NCBI GenBank assembly: GCA_001792895.1
Contig: MARA01000003.1
Span: 62,001-126,000 of the forward strand
DNA: 64,000 nt
From: Lentinus brumalis
Lineage: Eukaryota > Basidiomycota > Agaricomycetes > Polyporales > Polyporaceae
Direction of reading: 5' to 3'
Under the pieces are notes generated by a model. It made no database searches, was not told the origin of the DNA, and worked only from the letters and a program-made list of their open reading frames with translations. Made by a program: the position numbers and the translations under genes. Each line of letters starts with the position of its first letter. The stretch's first letter is position 1. Below, in pieces: positions 36,451 to 48,055 of this stretch.

Positions 36451-37445
36451 CTAGGGGGCAGGTTCAGGTGCCTTGAAGCCTAGCAAGGCAATGGCGGCTT
36501 CCATGTCCGTGTGTTTGCCCGGTCCGAGCTTCATCACTTCCTCGCCGTCGCTATCACCGTTCCCTGAGATGATCACTGGCGGGAGTAGCTCTGTGCTAAC
36601 GTTGGGGGTAATGGCCTCGTCCTCCTCAGACTCTTCAGTCTCGGTGTCGTCGTCTGACGACGAGCACCTTCTGGCGGGGGTCGAGTCCAGGACGAGCATG
36701 GGAACGTCGTTGTCCTCCTCCGCCGCAGCCCGGAGACTCTTTGCGCGGACGCTAGTTCGTCTGCCAGCGCGCGCCTTTGCACACGCCCACTCCAATGAAC
36801 GACGCCTCCTGGCGCACGGATCCAGAGCGAGGAGCGGCTCGCCATAGCTGGGCGAGGAAGGCCGAGTGGGAGGAGAGGAAGGCAGGAGCTCCCAGATCTC
36901 CCTCGACGTCTCGAACGCGCACGCTCGTCGTTTCGGGGTCGCGGGTACGCGGAGAGGGGGACACCGTGAGGAAACCGTGGTCTTCTGTTTGTATGGCAGC
37001 TCGCGCAACGACGCGACATGGTCCAAGGAGAGAGCCGACTCGTTCGGGGCCAAGGTCCTCGGCCCGCCCTGTGGACGTACGTGCTTGTTTTCGGGCAGGG
37101 AGCCCTTCGACCATCCACCGATGCCTTGCCATGTCTTCTTCAAGCTGCGACGCTTGTTCTGAAACCAAGAGTTGACAGCCTTCATCTCCCTGCAGACACG
37201 GAATCAGTATACGAATACGGGCCTAAGGGTTGGCTATATGCGCACATTCCAAGCTCCGCCGCGAGCAGCGCACGCTCCTCTCTTGATGGGTGAGTCTTGA
37301 CCTCAAAAACGGACACCAGCGTGCTGGTCTGCGAGGGCGCGAGACGTCGACGCATGGGCGGGGGCGCACCCGCGTTTCGGACTCGGCGCGCCATGGGGGA
37401 GTTAGACGAGCAGGCGGAGACGGTCGGAGAGAGAGGAGCGGACAT
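36451..37445 (-). CDS. Homeodomain transcription factor, copy 2
   Basis: Exons are 37246-37445 and 36451-37189, giving 312 aa. The homeodomain (about residues 31-88) runs from RRRLAPSQTSTLVSVFEVK through VNSWFQNKRRSLKKTW; its intron sits before helix 3, close to the position in copy 1. Downstream are Arg/Ser-rich sequence, the shared RRSLEWACAK motif, an acidic Ser/Asp/Glu tract (SSSDDDTETEESEEDEA) and the C-terminal MEAAIALLGFKAPEPAP. It is unbroken, shorter than copy 1, and in the same orientation. It was considered as a mating-type gene and rejected, because such pairs are usually divergent and differ in class. Confidence 0.88.
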
Positions 37446-37940
37446 GTCGACGATGGAGTGCTGCAGGCGGCGAGGTCTTGAGGGATGTTGGTCGTAGTTA
37501 TGAGAGTCTTGCCATGCGCGATGGGGGTTGGGTCACTTGCAAAGGCAAACCGTTCGACCTCGAACCGCGTCCACCTCCACGGAACGCGTATATACAGCCA
37601 AACAACGCGCCTCACGTGCCTCACCGGCGCCCTCACCTGACCCGGCGCTTACACGGCGCCCATCCGAGAACTTGAACAACTGTTATAGCCGAGTCCAGGA
37701 ACCCAAGCTAGCTGCCTCAGACTGGCACTGGCAGTGGCACCGCGCTTTGAGTAAACGGTCGCTCTACCGATAAGAGCATGATCAAGTGTGTATTGCTGCA
37801 ATAGACAGAAAATTGGTCTACTAAGGTACGTCATCCGACGCCGAAGCAAGTACTAGATCTCGTACAGACATTAAGTAGTGATTGCATACTAGTGATTTGA
37901 GGTAAGTATCCAAGTCTCGTGCATGCAGAGAGCTCGCAGC
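37446..37940. other. Upstream region of homeodomain copy 2
   Basis: This 495-bp stretch lies between the homeodomain start and the stop of the next F-box gene. Apart from a possible TATA element at 37589-37594 nothing is seen. Confidence 0.45.
37589..37594 (-). promoter_or_regulatory. Possible TATA box for homeodomain copy 2
   Basis: TATATA lies 144-149 nt upstream of the start codon, read on the minus strand. The string alone is weak evidence. Confidence 0.3.
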
Positions 37941-39832
37941 TCAGTTGAAACCCTTCGGAGGGAGGTAGTACGGGGAATGGATCTGGAGGCTCTTATCGAC
38001 CGTGCCAACCATGTCCCTATGGATGTCCAACTCCATGGGCGCAGGCTTCATGCCCTCCAGGATCTCCAACGTCCCCACGCTGCTCTTGATCTTCTCGAGC
38101 TCCTCAGGAGGAACGGTCTTGATATGAATATCGGGCGTGTACGCCACCTTGAAAGGCTTTCCGATCGCCTGCCTGCCCATCGTGAGCACCGAGATCTCAT
38201 CCCCGGCATCCTGCTTGTTGTAGTATAGATACTCCAGGTTCGGAAGGAGCACAGGACGCTCAACCTCCTGGTCGCCGTGCTTCTCCTTCCACGAGCGGAG
38301 GTAGGCGTCCATCCGCAACTGCGTCCAGTACTGCGTCGGGTCCTGGTAAAACGCATCCAGGATGGTGCGCTTCGTGGCCACAATCTTCAGCATCTTGATG
38401 CGCGGCATGGACTCCAACCACAGCACCGCCTTCCGCATGATCTCGTCGGACTTCGGGAGCTCCAACGTGAAGATCGAGAGCAGCTGCAGCTCGGGGAACA
38501 AACCCGTCATCATGCCGAGCATCTGGCTGTAGTCCTGTCCTCCGAGGTGGACGAGCGAGAGCGCCATAACGCGCGGGGCATGGATGTGGTTGAGCATGTA
38601 CATGGAGAAGAGGCAGCTCACGTCCCCAATCAGCAGCTCCCGGAGGTTGGGCATCTCCACGCGGCGAATGCCAGTGACAGGGCGTTGCGTCCACCGTGGG
38701 CCGGAGGCGTCAAGGGCGAGTTTGTACAGCGCAGGTGACGCGTCGAGCATCTCGCTGAACCTCTCGGACGTGGGACAAGACTGAACGCACATCCGGCGGA
38801 GGTCCACCGTCTGGAGGTTCGTCAGATGGAGGTTCGCGAAGTCGATCGCGACGCCGTCAAGGCAGATCCAGCGGAGCTTCGGGGTCGGATACATGCTCAA
38901 GCGGATGGGGGATTCCGCCTTCTCGAGCGGCCACAGGTAGGGGACGGAAGTGCGATGGACTTCGTACCGTTCCAGGAGCGTAGGAGGGCCGGCAACTGAG
39001 AAGCGCCTCATGAAGTGCTCGACCAGCTCGATGGTCTCGAACCGCACGACGAGGATGCGGATTTGGGAGATCTTGGGCAGAAGGGCGTTCAGGAGGTAGT
39101 CGAACTGATTGATGGTCAGAGGTCGATCTTCCTTGCCTGGTCGGACTCTGTGCTCCTTGTCGCCAAAACGGACATCCAAGGGCGAGGTGCCTGCACGCTC
39201 GAGGAAGGCCAGAGACCGCGACCACGGGAAGACGTCGAGGAACCACACAGAGTTCCAGAGGCTCTGATCAGCGATCGCGACCTCCCGGAAACGCTTGCAA
39301 GTCGCGGTGAGGGTCAGTCGGGTGTAGTTGGCCTCATAGGGACCCGGCACGCTCCAGACGATGTAGCGGAAGATGGTGGTGAGGATCTCCGTAGGAAGTA
39401 GGCGGATGGGGAAATGGCGCCACACCATGAGCTTGCGCGATACGCGGGCACGATAGAGGGCTCCCTCGACTTCAAGACTGACGCGGCCAAGCTGCTTACG
39501 ATGTTCCTCGAGTTGTTGGATGCGTATGTCAATCATCCGCAGGCGACCCTTCAAAGCATACTGGGTGTCAGCCCTGAACAGGACGTCGTCCCCGGTGGGC
39601 GTGAGGATGCCACCAGACTGGCTCTTCTCGGGCTGCAGCTTCGGCTCCGGGGTTTGGCGGAGAGTTTCCCGAAAGACCTCGTCGGTCCACCAAAGGGCGA
39701 AGATGTCTTCCAGAGGCCATTGCAATAGAGGAGCCGTGCTGTATGAACGGGCATTAGCATCGAAGCTGTGGTGATTCGAGGGATATTGACGTACCCGTAG
39801 ACGATGCGAGGCTGATACTGGATCTGAGCCAT
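37941..39832 (-). CDS. F-box protein
   Basis: Exons are 39795-39832 and 37941-39738, giving 611 aa. The short first exon encodes MAQIQYQPRIVYG and joins TAPLLQWPLEDIF through a gtacgt/catacag intron. A coiled-coil-like segment (MIDIRIQQLEEHRKQLGRV) precedes an F-box (LLPTEILTTIFRYIV through LTATCKRFREVAIADQSLW). The remaining 400 residues are irregular leucine-rich sequence typical of basidiomycete F-box families. An unspliced frame opening at 39932 is rejected because it reads through the intron. It is probably an SCF substrate receptor; the target is unknown. Confidence 0.85.
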
Positions 39833-41857
39833 AGTTCACGGGGACTCGCGGACGCTGGATGATTGGAGACGAGGGGGTGTGTTCAAGGAAATGTGAGGAA
39901 CCAGGTCGGACGGAGGGGTTTATGTAGGACACCGGAGGCTCGCTTTGACCGCGGTCAGGAGGGAAGACTTGACGACCTTATTCGGGGACTAGGAGCGATG
40001 TCCTTGTACTGGGTTGCGGCGTGCATGGATGAGGCGATCGATTTTGAGTCGCGGAGTCGCGGCAGACGGTCAAAGCGGACGAAGCGACATACCAAACACT
40101 GTTGTTTGCGTCTGTGGGCGGCCCTCCTACTAAACGCGCGTTAGTCCCATCACGGGAGTTCAAGACTTCCTATATCCATCCACTCACCGACGCCAAATAC
40201 AACGGCTGCGTGATGGCGCGTTGCTGGGCTCGGCTGAGCTAGGGGTTCGATGGTAGGTTTGAGACAGGTAAGCGAGGGCGGAGCTCGAAGCAAATGCGCA
40301 CTTGGGCTCCTTGGGGCCACAGACGGTTGTTCGTGCGCTGATGCCTTTCTTCCGTCTTTGACAGAGATGATGGAGAGCCCCCCACGCGCAAGGTCTCGCT
40401 CTTTTATGCACTTTCTAGGGTTAGTGAGGCTGCCGGGATCGCTCTTTTGTCCTCGCCGGACGCCTGCGTCTGCACTGGTTTCAGGTAGTGCAGCAGATCA
40501 ATCTCTCGCCCTCAATATGGGGCTCCTGGAGATGTACTGTTCTGTCGGGACGTTGTCGCCCTGAAGGAGGGCACAAAGGAACGCGCACGCGGACTTGCCA
40601 GTGCTAGGCTGAATATTGCGGGCAAAATCACTCCGCATAATTTTGTGAGTATTGTATCTTCCGTCGGAAGTGTGTGAAGAGAGCGTACTCACGCTCTCAC
40701 CAGCAATGCCGGGTACATGCACGGAATAAGTAGATGGTTACGGGCCGAAGGCGGTATAGGCGCCCATGACCTTGTTTGGGTCCGCGGCGCGATCGTTGAC
40801 CAAGTTCAGTGGACTAAATAGGACAAGTAAGAACGCGGTCTACGCCACCGCCTCGCCTCGCCTCGTCATCTCTGTGGCTAACCCGCATCTCCAGAGTCTC
40901 AACTCTCCTCTACTCCTTTCTCCGGAGACCGTGCGAGAAGGTCCATGATTTCGCCGATCCACCGAGAGCAGTCCCTGTTTATATGAGATTTAATCGCACA
41001 TGGCAACATCCTGGAATACTCATCCCGCGGGGAACTCCGGCCTGCCCTGGTCGCGCGCACTCACGCTCCGTCAGCGTGAAGCATATCCGGAACCTCATCA
41101 ACGTGCTAGAAGTCTCTGATTTTTTTGCCGAGTGGCACAGTCGCGTCCCGGGGACCTACAGTGCCTGCCATGCGGCCTCGGATCCTGCAAACAGGTTAAG
41201 TACCTGCCATGCAATCACGCCCAGGCCATCACATTGCAAGGCAACAAGCTCCGAGGCGTCATCGGAAGGTCAACATCTTCACAGCGGCCGGCGTTCATAG
41301 AAGAGATGTCAGATAGTGTTGGAAGATCGTGGTTCCCGACCGTACTTACTGGTGCCGAGTGGCACATCGAGCTGTCGGATATCTCGAGAGCTCTCCCTGG
41401 CCGTCTGTCCGGACCCCTCCCCCAACGTACTTGAGAACGCAATCATGATGCTGAAGTGCTACACAGTGCGCTTCTAGCTATCTCACGTTCGAGTGTCATT
41501 CATTCACCTTGCTTTGAGTCTGTCACACATCTTCTTGGCTTCACAGCACCTTATTGATATTTTACAGTAGTACAGTACGACCAAGTACAACAACATCGTT
41601 TTTCCGGAGATATATAGAACGCTTACCTTCCTACATACTTATATACGAGATACCAGAAGCAAAGGGATTGGAGATATGAAGTAGAGATAGAGAACGAAGA
41701 CGAAGGAAGAGCACGACCTACGAAGACCCCGGCGATCAACGAGGGCCGTGCATCATGTCGTCCGATAAATGAAGCTTAAACAGAGGCCCAACACGAGCAC
41801 AGCGCCGCATATCTTACACGTCCTTGACGACCGCGAGCTCGGAGCCGCATCATAAGC
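39833..41857. other. 2.0-kb gap without a supported gene
   Basis: Open frames on both strands are short, lack homology that I recognise and have no sensible splice joins. The region holds the upstream sequence of the F-box gene and the 3' region of the PB1 gene. TGCCGAGTGGCACA, whose centre is the hairpin-like GTGCC-GAGT-GGCAC in one copy, occurs at 41126-41139 and 41353-41366. Confidence 0.5.
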
Positions 41858-44490
41858 TCAGTTCGCCCGGGTGCCCGAGCCCGAAGCCTCCGGCTCACGA
41901 ACGGGAGACGTCTGGAGGAGGTCCTCGACGATCTCGGTCACGATAGAGTCCTCGCGCTCCTTGCTCACCTCACCATGGCGCGGGACGCGGGACTGGACCT
42001 GCGAGGCCAGCACTGGATACTTAGTCGGCGTGAAGCCCATCTGCGCCGGCGGGACAAAGCAAGTCAGCCAGGGTCCTTCCAACACGGGAAAAGGATTGGA
42101 AATACGCACATCATCAAGGCGTCGCACGATGGAGTCGGCCGCGGCGGTACGACCAGCGTGGGTGCTCGCACCAGAGCCGAACGTGCCCCATGATCCGTTG
42201 CGACGGTGCTGACCATGCCCGGTTCCGTGCATCGTGCGCGACCTCTGAGGGACGCTGTAGAGCTCGAGCTGGGGGAACGGACCTCGGGCGTTGCTGACGA
42301 TCTGGGGTTCTTCCTGAGCCGGGATGTTCTGAGGAACGGCGGTCAAAGCTTCGCCGACGGGGTGGACAGCGGGCTCCTGTGCATCCCGCGGGGTGGTGGG
42401 ACTGTCCTGAGGGTCTTTCATCTCACTAAGAAGAAAGCGGAGACGACGGTCAGCACGCATGCCGCCACGGAATCCCCCATGAAACATGTCCACGCACCTG
42501 TCCGTCGAGACGTTGTTGCGGCGCTTCTTGCGTTCCTCGCGCAGGCGACGATACCTCTCCTTCTCCGCGATATAGGCTTCCTTCGCCTCCTGCAGAGCCT
42601 TTCTCGCAGCATCCGGAGACTCCGTAGATGTCATACCGTACATCGTGACTTCCGCACCCTCCGCGCTAGCGTTAGGTCGGGGTGGGGGAACAGGAGGAAG
42701 ACCGGGGACGGTATCGGCCCAGTCATGACGGTGATTGCCGTGCCAACCACGACCCATGGCAAAGGGATCATCTTCAAAATCCCAATCGCGCGAACCATGA
42801 TGCATGTGAGGTGGTCCGAAGGATGGCGGTCCACCGAAATGGCCGCGGTGAGGCGGGGGCGGGCCGGCAGGACTATCACCCATGAAGAACGAACCAGCAC
42901 GATGGTTGGGCCCGAAGGGGCCACGGAAAGGAGGCGGTGGTCCCGCAGGACTGTTGTTGAAGGGGAGATGTCCAGGATGATGATGGCCAAATGGGCCAGG
43001 CGGCGGCGGGACCGGCGGCGCCCCTGGAGGGAGAGGAGGACCAGGAGGTGACTGGAACGACCCAAAGGGGGGAGGCGAAGGTGGCATTCCTGAGAACGGC
43101 CCACTTTCATCCCAGTGGGGACCGAAGGAGCCCCAGGACGGCGGGCCACCACGACCGAACCCTCCTCGACCACGGAATCCCGGTGCTCCGCGACCACGGG
43201 GGCCTCCGCCACGCCCGCGACCTCCCACTCCCTCCCAGCCCTCACCCCAGAGGTGATGGCCCAACCCGCGACCGAAAGGCCTCTCGCGCAGGGGAGTAGA
43301 GGTGGTCGGCTCGCCGGCAGCTTGCTGCGCCTGCTCTCCAGCTTGCGCACCTGCGATGTTGATGTCCGCAATGACGCGGATGACGTTACCTATGGCGTCC
43401 GCCACCCTGCGGCCTGCGGCCTCCTCGGCAGCACGCCTGCCGTCGCTGGCGGCCTGACGGAGCTCGTCCGCGCTGACGATAGCGCTGCGACGGACCTCCT
43501 CTGCGGCGCGAGCGACATGTTCGCGGTGGGACTGCCAGTACGTACCATTGGATACGTTGCGGACAACGTTGCGAATGCCTTCGGAAAGCTCCGGGTGGGA
43601 AGCAAGGATGTTGGAGAGGTTGGCAAACAGGTCAGCGACGTCGTTTGCGATGTTAGCCTGAGATGACATGTTGTCGAGATCAGGGAGGGGTGGGTCATCT
43701 TCGCCCGACGGCTGCTCTACCGGGTTCGGAGCCCTGGCCTTGGGGGTGGGAGTGCGGGGCGTGAGCGCCGTCGAAGTGCGACTACGGCTGCCGCCCCTGC
43801 TACGCATCGAGACAACATGAATGGGATGCTTCGGGTTCGACTCCTCAGCGACGACAGACGAGGTGGACGAGATTGTGTCGGGCGTGCGCGAGTGGAAGTC
43901 GGTCGAACGGGCTCGTCCTTTGCCCTTCTCTGTGGTGGGGGTGGGGATGATCTCAGGAAGGGTGTTGGTGGATTCGCTGGTGAACGAGCTATTATCCTGG
44001 TCTCTGTTGTTGAACTGCGAGATGTCCGCGTCGCTGTCGAGAACCTCAACATACGCATGGGGCCGAGCGGGGTCGAAGCCGGACGGAATGGGCTGCCACC
44101 CGTCCTCAACCTCCATTTCAAAGAGGATGGGCGCAGAGCGGCCGAACGTGTTACGGTAGTTCATAGCAGAGGTAGTGCGGGGAGTCTCAGGAAGAGGCTT
44201 ATCGTTGCGGAGTGCATCGAGGTCGCGCACGGTGAACTTGACGAGGTTGAGCGTACTGTCGTTCCTCTGCTGAGCAGCGGACTGGTAGAAGTCCTGCAGC
44301 TCTTCTTCGGAACTGAGGGTCACCTCGTCTCCGTCGTTATCAACGTACGAGACGCCAATGCTGGAGCGGGAATGTCGTACAAAGCCTCGATCTTGGCAGC
44401 GAGTACATCCCAGGAGGGCTTCTCCGGGAAGGTTACACGGCGGACAAGGCCATCGGGAGGTTTGTTGAACTTGAACTGGATGGGAGACAT
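41858..44490 (-). CDS. PB1-domain protein with RGG/Pro-rich region (apparent 1-nt frameshift)
   Basis: Exons are 42498-44490, 42110-42425 and 41858-42040, about 830 aa. Residues 1-85 form a PB1 domain: MSPIQFKFNKPPDGLVRRVT with the basic-cluster positions, DVLAAKIEALYDI, then YVDNDGDEVTLSSEEELQDF, the acidic OPCA-type motif. The frame slips between these parts; one more base at GG 44363-44364 restores them. The middle has an Ala-rich helix, an RGG-like Gly/Arg stretch (GRGRGGGPRGRGAPGFRGRG) and about 150 residues of Pro/Gly/His repeats. A charged coiled coil follows (KEAYIAEKERYRRLREERKK). Both introns are multiples of three and could be read through, but each has good splice signals. Function is unknown; PB1 suggests partner binding or assembly. 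Confidence 0.78.
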
Positions 44491-44867
44491 GGCTGGTATG
44501 ATGTCGGGAGGACGTTGGAGCCCTGACTTTATAGTGTTCAGAGGAGAGGTATCCTAGTCATTTCACACTCCGCTGCGCAGTGCGCGATCGCGAGTCCAGG
44601 CACAAGGCGCCCGCTGCGCGAACCACCGGCACCGCACTGCGCAACTCCATCGACGCGTCCCCGCCCAAATGTGGTTCCGACAGGCTTGCGCGTCGCTCGG
44701 CACATGGCAATATGTCTTTTTCCAAGCACGGACCTTCATCGGCGTGAGTCACAATTCGAGGGCAAGTCATCGTATGAAAGCACTGGGTTGATCGTTCTAC
44801 AGTCTATCCTACACAAGCACATGCGAATTCATGACTTCGATTGACTCCAACACGACTCGCAGTCGCT
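44491..44867. other. Promoter region of the PB1 gene
   Basis: This 377-bp stretch lies between the PB1 gene start and the stop codon of the aldo-keto reductase, both on the minus strand. It contains the TATA candidate at 44528-44533. Confidence 0.5.
44528..44533 (-). promoter_or_regulatory. Candidate TATA box of the PB1 gene
   Basis: The minus strand reads CACTATAAAGTC, with TATAAA 38-43 nt upstream of the ATG. This would place transcription start very close to the start codon and so implies a short 5' UTR. Confidence 0.5.
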
Positions 44868-46449
44868 CTAGGCGAAGATGCCCAGTCTAGGATCGAGGTC
44901 GACGGGGTCGTTGAGCTACGGATACTTGTGTCAGCTCACAATCACAATGACACCAGCTGAGTCGACTCACTCGGAGGTTCTTGTTGAGAGAGCTGATGCT
45001 CTTCATCTCGTCCTCGGACAACTCGAAGTCGACGGACTGCAAGTTCTGGACGAGACGTTCGTGGTTGTTCGACTTCGGGATCACAGCGAGGCCCTGCTGG
45101 AGCGCCCAGCGGAGCAGGATCTGCGCGGGAGCTGCATAACATGTTGGTGAGCGGTCTCTTCAATCACAACTGGATGACACTTACTCTTCTGGTTCTTCGA
45201 CGCGATGGCGGTAACGGTATCGTGCTCCATCAAGCTAGTCGCGCCCTGGTAGCCGAGCTCGACGTAGCTCTGAGGGCCGAAGGACGAGTAGGCGGTGATT
45301 GCGAGGCCGATCAGCTTGCAGTACTTGACAAGGGGCTCCTGAGTAAGGTAAGGGTGCAGCTCAACCTGCAGAACCTGAGGCTCAATGCGAGCATAGCGGT
45401 GAACGTCGAAAATGAGCGATCCCTGGGCATTGCTGTTGACATCTCACCGGTTAATACTTCACCTCCAGCAAAGGCCGATCCCACACACCTCAGACCAATG
45501 TTCTTGGCGAGACCGTTGTCAACGAGTTTCTCGATCTCGGACCAAGTCTCCTGGAAGGGGACGTTGACTTTCGAAACGCAAGGTCAACACAAGTGAACAC
45601 TCTGCCGGAGTTAACCGCACTTACTGGGGTGAATCTTGCCGTCGAGCCCCCACCATTCCTGAGGGAACTTCGTCTCGGGGGAAATGTACTCGAGAGAGAT
45701 GGGGAAGTGGACGAGGTAAAGGTCGAAGTAGTCGAGGCCCCAGAGCTTGAGTGATGTCTTGATGCCCTCCTCAACCTGTCGCAGCGGTCAATGATGTCAC
45801 TGAGAGTAGGAAGGCGGAACTCCTTCACGCACGCGCTCCTTCTCGTGATACGTGTTCCAAAGCTACATTCCCATGCTATCAGATCGCGTGCACCAATCAG
45901 AGCAGCCGGGACAAACCTTGGAGGTGATCCCTGGGAGAATGGTTAGTGAGCACGGCCGGCGCCCCAGGCGCATGAAGTCACTCACAGACATCCTCCCGCT
46001 TGACGAGGCCGTCCTTGATCGCACGAGCAAGACCCTCACCGGCCTCCTTCTCGTTACCGTAGTCAAGAGCAGAGTCGAAGAGACGGTAGCCCTCCTTGAT
46101 AGCGTTGTAGACGGTCTAGTGAATTCGGTGAGCATTTGCATCTTGCGCCGGAAACTCCGAGGACATACCTGCGCGCAGGTCTCCTTGGTGACCTGCAGAA
46201 GAGCGCGGTGTCAGGTCGTGCAAAGTTAGACAGCCTGCACGTATGCGCACCTTCCAGAGACCGAAGCTGAGAACCGGCGAAGCTGATTGTCAGACAGACG
46301 TGTTCGATGACATGCGGTGATTGCGAGCTTACCCCACAAGAGGCATCTACGTGCGCGTCATAAGTCAGTTCAGGCAGTCGATGCACACAAGCACGAGCAC
46401 ATACCTTTGCGCCGGTGCGCTTGAGGGTGACGGTGGTGATGTGGGCCAT
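44868..46449 (-). CDS. Aldo-keto reductase (xylose reductase-like)
   Basis: Twelve exons (46405-46449, 46333-46346, 46251-46266, 46169-46192, 45986-46115, 45917-45930, 45833-45862, 45625-45775, 45489-45567, 45185-45432, 44971-45131, 44868-44915) give 319 aa. The barrel shows [21 protein letters not shown] (Asp and Tyr), ITSKLWN (Lys) and LYLVHFP (His), the full catalytic tetrad. The cofactor motif is [14 protein letters not shown]. It resembles fungal NAD(P)H-dependent D-xylose reductases of the AKR2 group and should reduce aldoses such as xylose to the alditol; the exact substrate is inferred. Five exons are 14-30 nt, and one 14-nt exon carries the catalytic lysine. The start is 311 bp from a divergent ketopantoate reductase gene. 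Confidence 0.92.
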
Positions 46450-46760
46450 GGTAGGAGATGGATGGGGAGGAGGGATGGAGAGGAGGACGAGCGGGCCCTA
46501 TTTGAAGTGTCACGGACGGAGACCGGTGCGAGGGAGTTGTGGCGGGCCGCAGGGGGAACGGTATAGGACAGTATCGATGAGCATCGATGTGCACCGAGCG
46601 AGGGTCAAATGATATCATCCATGGCCGCGGCGTTTCCTCGGGGGAACTGCAGTTGAGCACCTTCCGGATGTGGACTGGGCGGGCGTCCGGGAGAGCCGCG
46701 TTGCAGCGCAGAGTCTGCGGTGGGCGCTGGCTGTGGTCGTCGTCGCTCGGTCGCTGGTCG
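46450..46760. other. Shared divergent promoter region, aldo-keto reductase/ketopantoate reductase
   Basis: This 311-bp stretch separates two divergent start codons. The ketopantoate reductase frame is open back to 46587, but the dinucleotide-binding motif begins six residues after the methionine at 46761, so the upstream part is taken as non-coding. Confidence 0.5.
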
Positions 46761-48055
46761 ATGCACATCCACGTCGTCGGCCTCGGTGCTGTCGGGTCCT
46801 TCGTCGCCTTCCACCTCCGCCGCACCCTCGCCCCCAAGCACTCCGTCTACGCCCTCCACCGCCTCGACACCGCACCCGCCATCTCCCAGCGACCCCATGG
46901 CTGGTCCGTCCTCCTCGAGTCCGAGGGTGTCACACACACCCAGGACGGCATCATGCACTTGAGCTACCATCCCTGGCACTACTACCCCTCCGGCTCCATC
47001 CGTTTCGCCCACTGGGACCCCAGTCGTCGCCGCGACCTCGAGCTCCCGCTGTCCCGTCCGGACGACCCGCACCGGCTGCACCATGCTACCCACCCCATCG
47101 ACTCTCTCATCGTCACCACCAAGGCATACGCCGTGCCAGACGTGCTCCATGGCCTGCGCTCGCTCATCTCGCGCGACACGACCATCGTCCTCCTGCACAA
47201 CGGCATGGGTGTGTACGAGAAGTTAACGCAGTCCCTCTTCCGAGACCCCCACGACCGCCCAAACTTCGTTCTCTGCACGAACACGCATGGTCTCTACCGC
47301 AAGGACCTCATGCACACCGTGCAAACGGGCTACGGCGAAATACAGCTCGGGATCGCTCCTGACCCATTGGGGCGGAACTTCGAGGCTGCCCTCGCAAGAG
47401 AATCGCAAGAGTCCCTCGTTCCGGAACTCTCATTGGACGATATCGCAGACCCGGTGGACGGCGCCAGTCCGCGTTATCTCAACCTGCGCAACACCATCGC
47501 TGCTCTGACGGGTGCCCGTGCGCTCTGTGCGACTTGGCGGCCGTACCGGGACGTGCAGACGGCGCTCCGGAAGAAGCTCGTGGTCAACGCGTTCGTCAAT
47601 CCCGTTTCTGCCCTCATGCAATGCAAAAACGGGGAGGTGCTGAAGTCGTCTCATGGAGTTTGGATCATGAAGCGACTCTGCCAGGAGGCCGAATCCATTT
47701 TCAGGGCAGAGCTCAGTGCGATGAACAAGGCACAGCAAGTCGCTTATGAGCAGTTCATGGAGAGTCGGGAGGACATAGACGAGACCGTCGCGCCTCCAGA
47801 ACCCTTGCCTTACCCCGCGGCTTGACGAAGTCTGCCCTGCAGACGGAGACCGCGCGGGTCGTCGAGCAGACGAAGCACAACTACTCTTCCATGTATCGCG
47901 ACGTCAACCTCGGCCAGCGGACGGAGATTGAGTACATCAACGGCTACCTCCACCACCTCGCCCGGCAGTACGACCAACCCGCGTTCGTCAACGAGATGCT
48001 CTACCAGCTGGTGAAGATGCGCACGACCATTCCTTATGTGGGCAAGCCGACCTAG
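46761..48055 (+). CDS. PAN5: Ketopantoate reductase-like protein (apparent 1-nt frameshift)
   Basis: A single exon, about 431 aa. It begins with a Rossmann motif (MHIHVVGLGAVGSFVAFHLR) and continues with IDSLIVTTKAYAVPDVL and TIVLLHNGMGVYEKL, typical of ketopantoate reductases, which make pantoate for coenzyme A. The C-terminal helical domain has the conserved lysine region (RKKLVVNAFVNPVSALMQCK). The first frame stops at 47825, but the next frame continues with TKSALQTETARVVEQTKHNY and TEIEYINGYLHHLA, the known family ending. One more C in CCCC at 47813-47816 joins them. The symbol follows the yeast name and is only suggested. Confidence 0.87.

Noticed and set aside
31414..37445. Homeodomain pair as an HD1/HD2 mating-type (MAT-A) locus
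   Set aside because: Both genes are in the same orientation and similar to each other, a lyase gene lies between them, and no MIP-type peptidase gene is seen nearby.
39833..39932. Upstream extension of the F-box gene to the ATG at 39932
   Set aside because: That frame reads through a clear gtacgt/catacag intron; the spliced start at 39832 gives a coherent N-terminus.
40190..40260. Possible tRNA, from a B-box-like GGTTCGA string
   Set aside because: No matching A box, acceptor stem or anticodon arm could be folded around it.
44868..48055. Aldo-keto reductase and ketopantoate reductase as a metabolic cluster
   Set aside because: They share only a promoter region; the two reactions are not in a common pathway and no further cluster genes are present.
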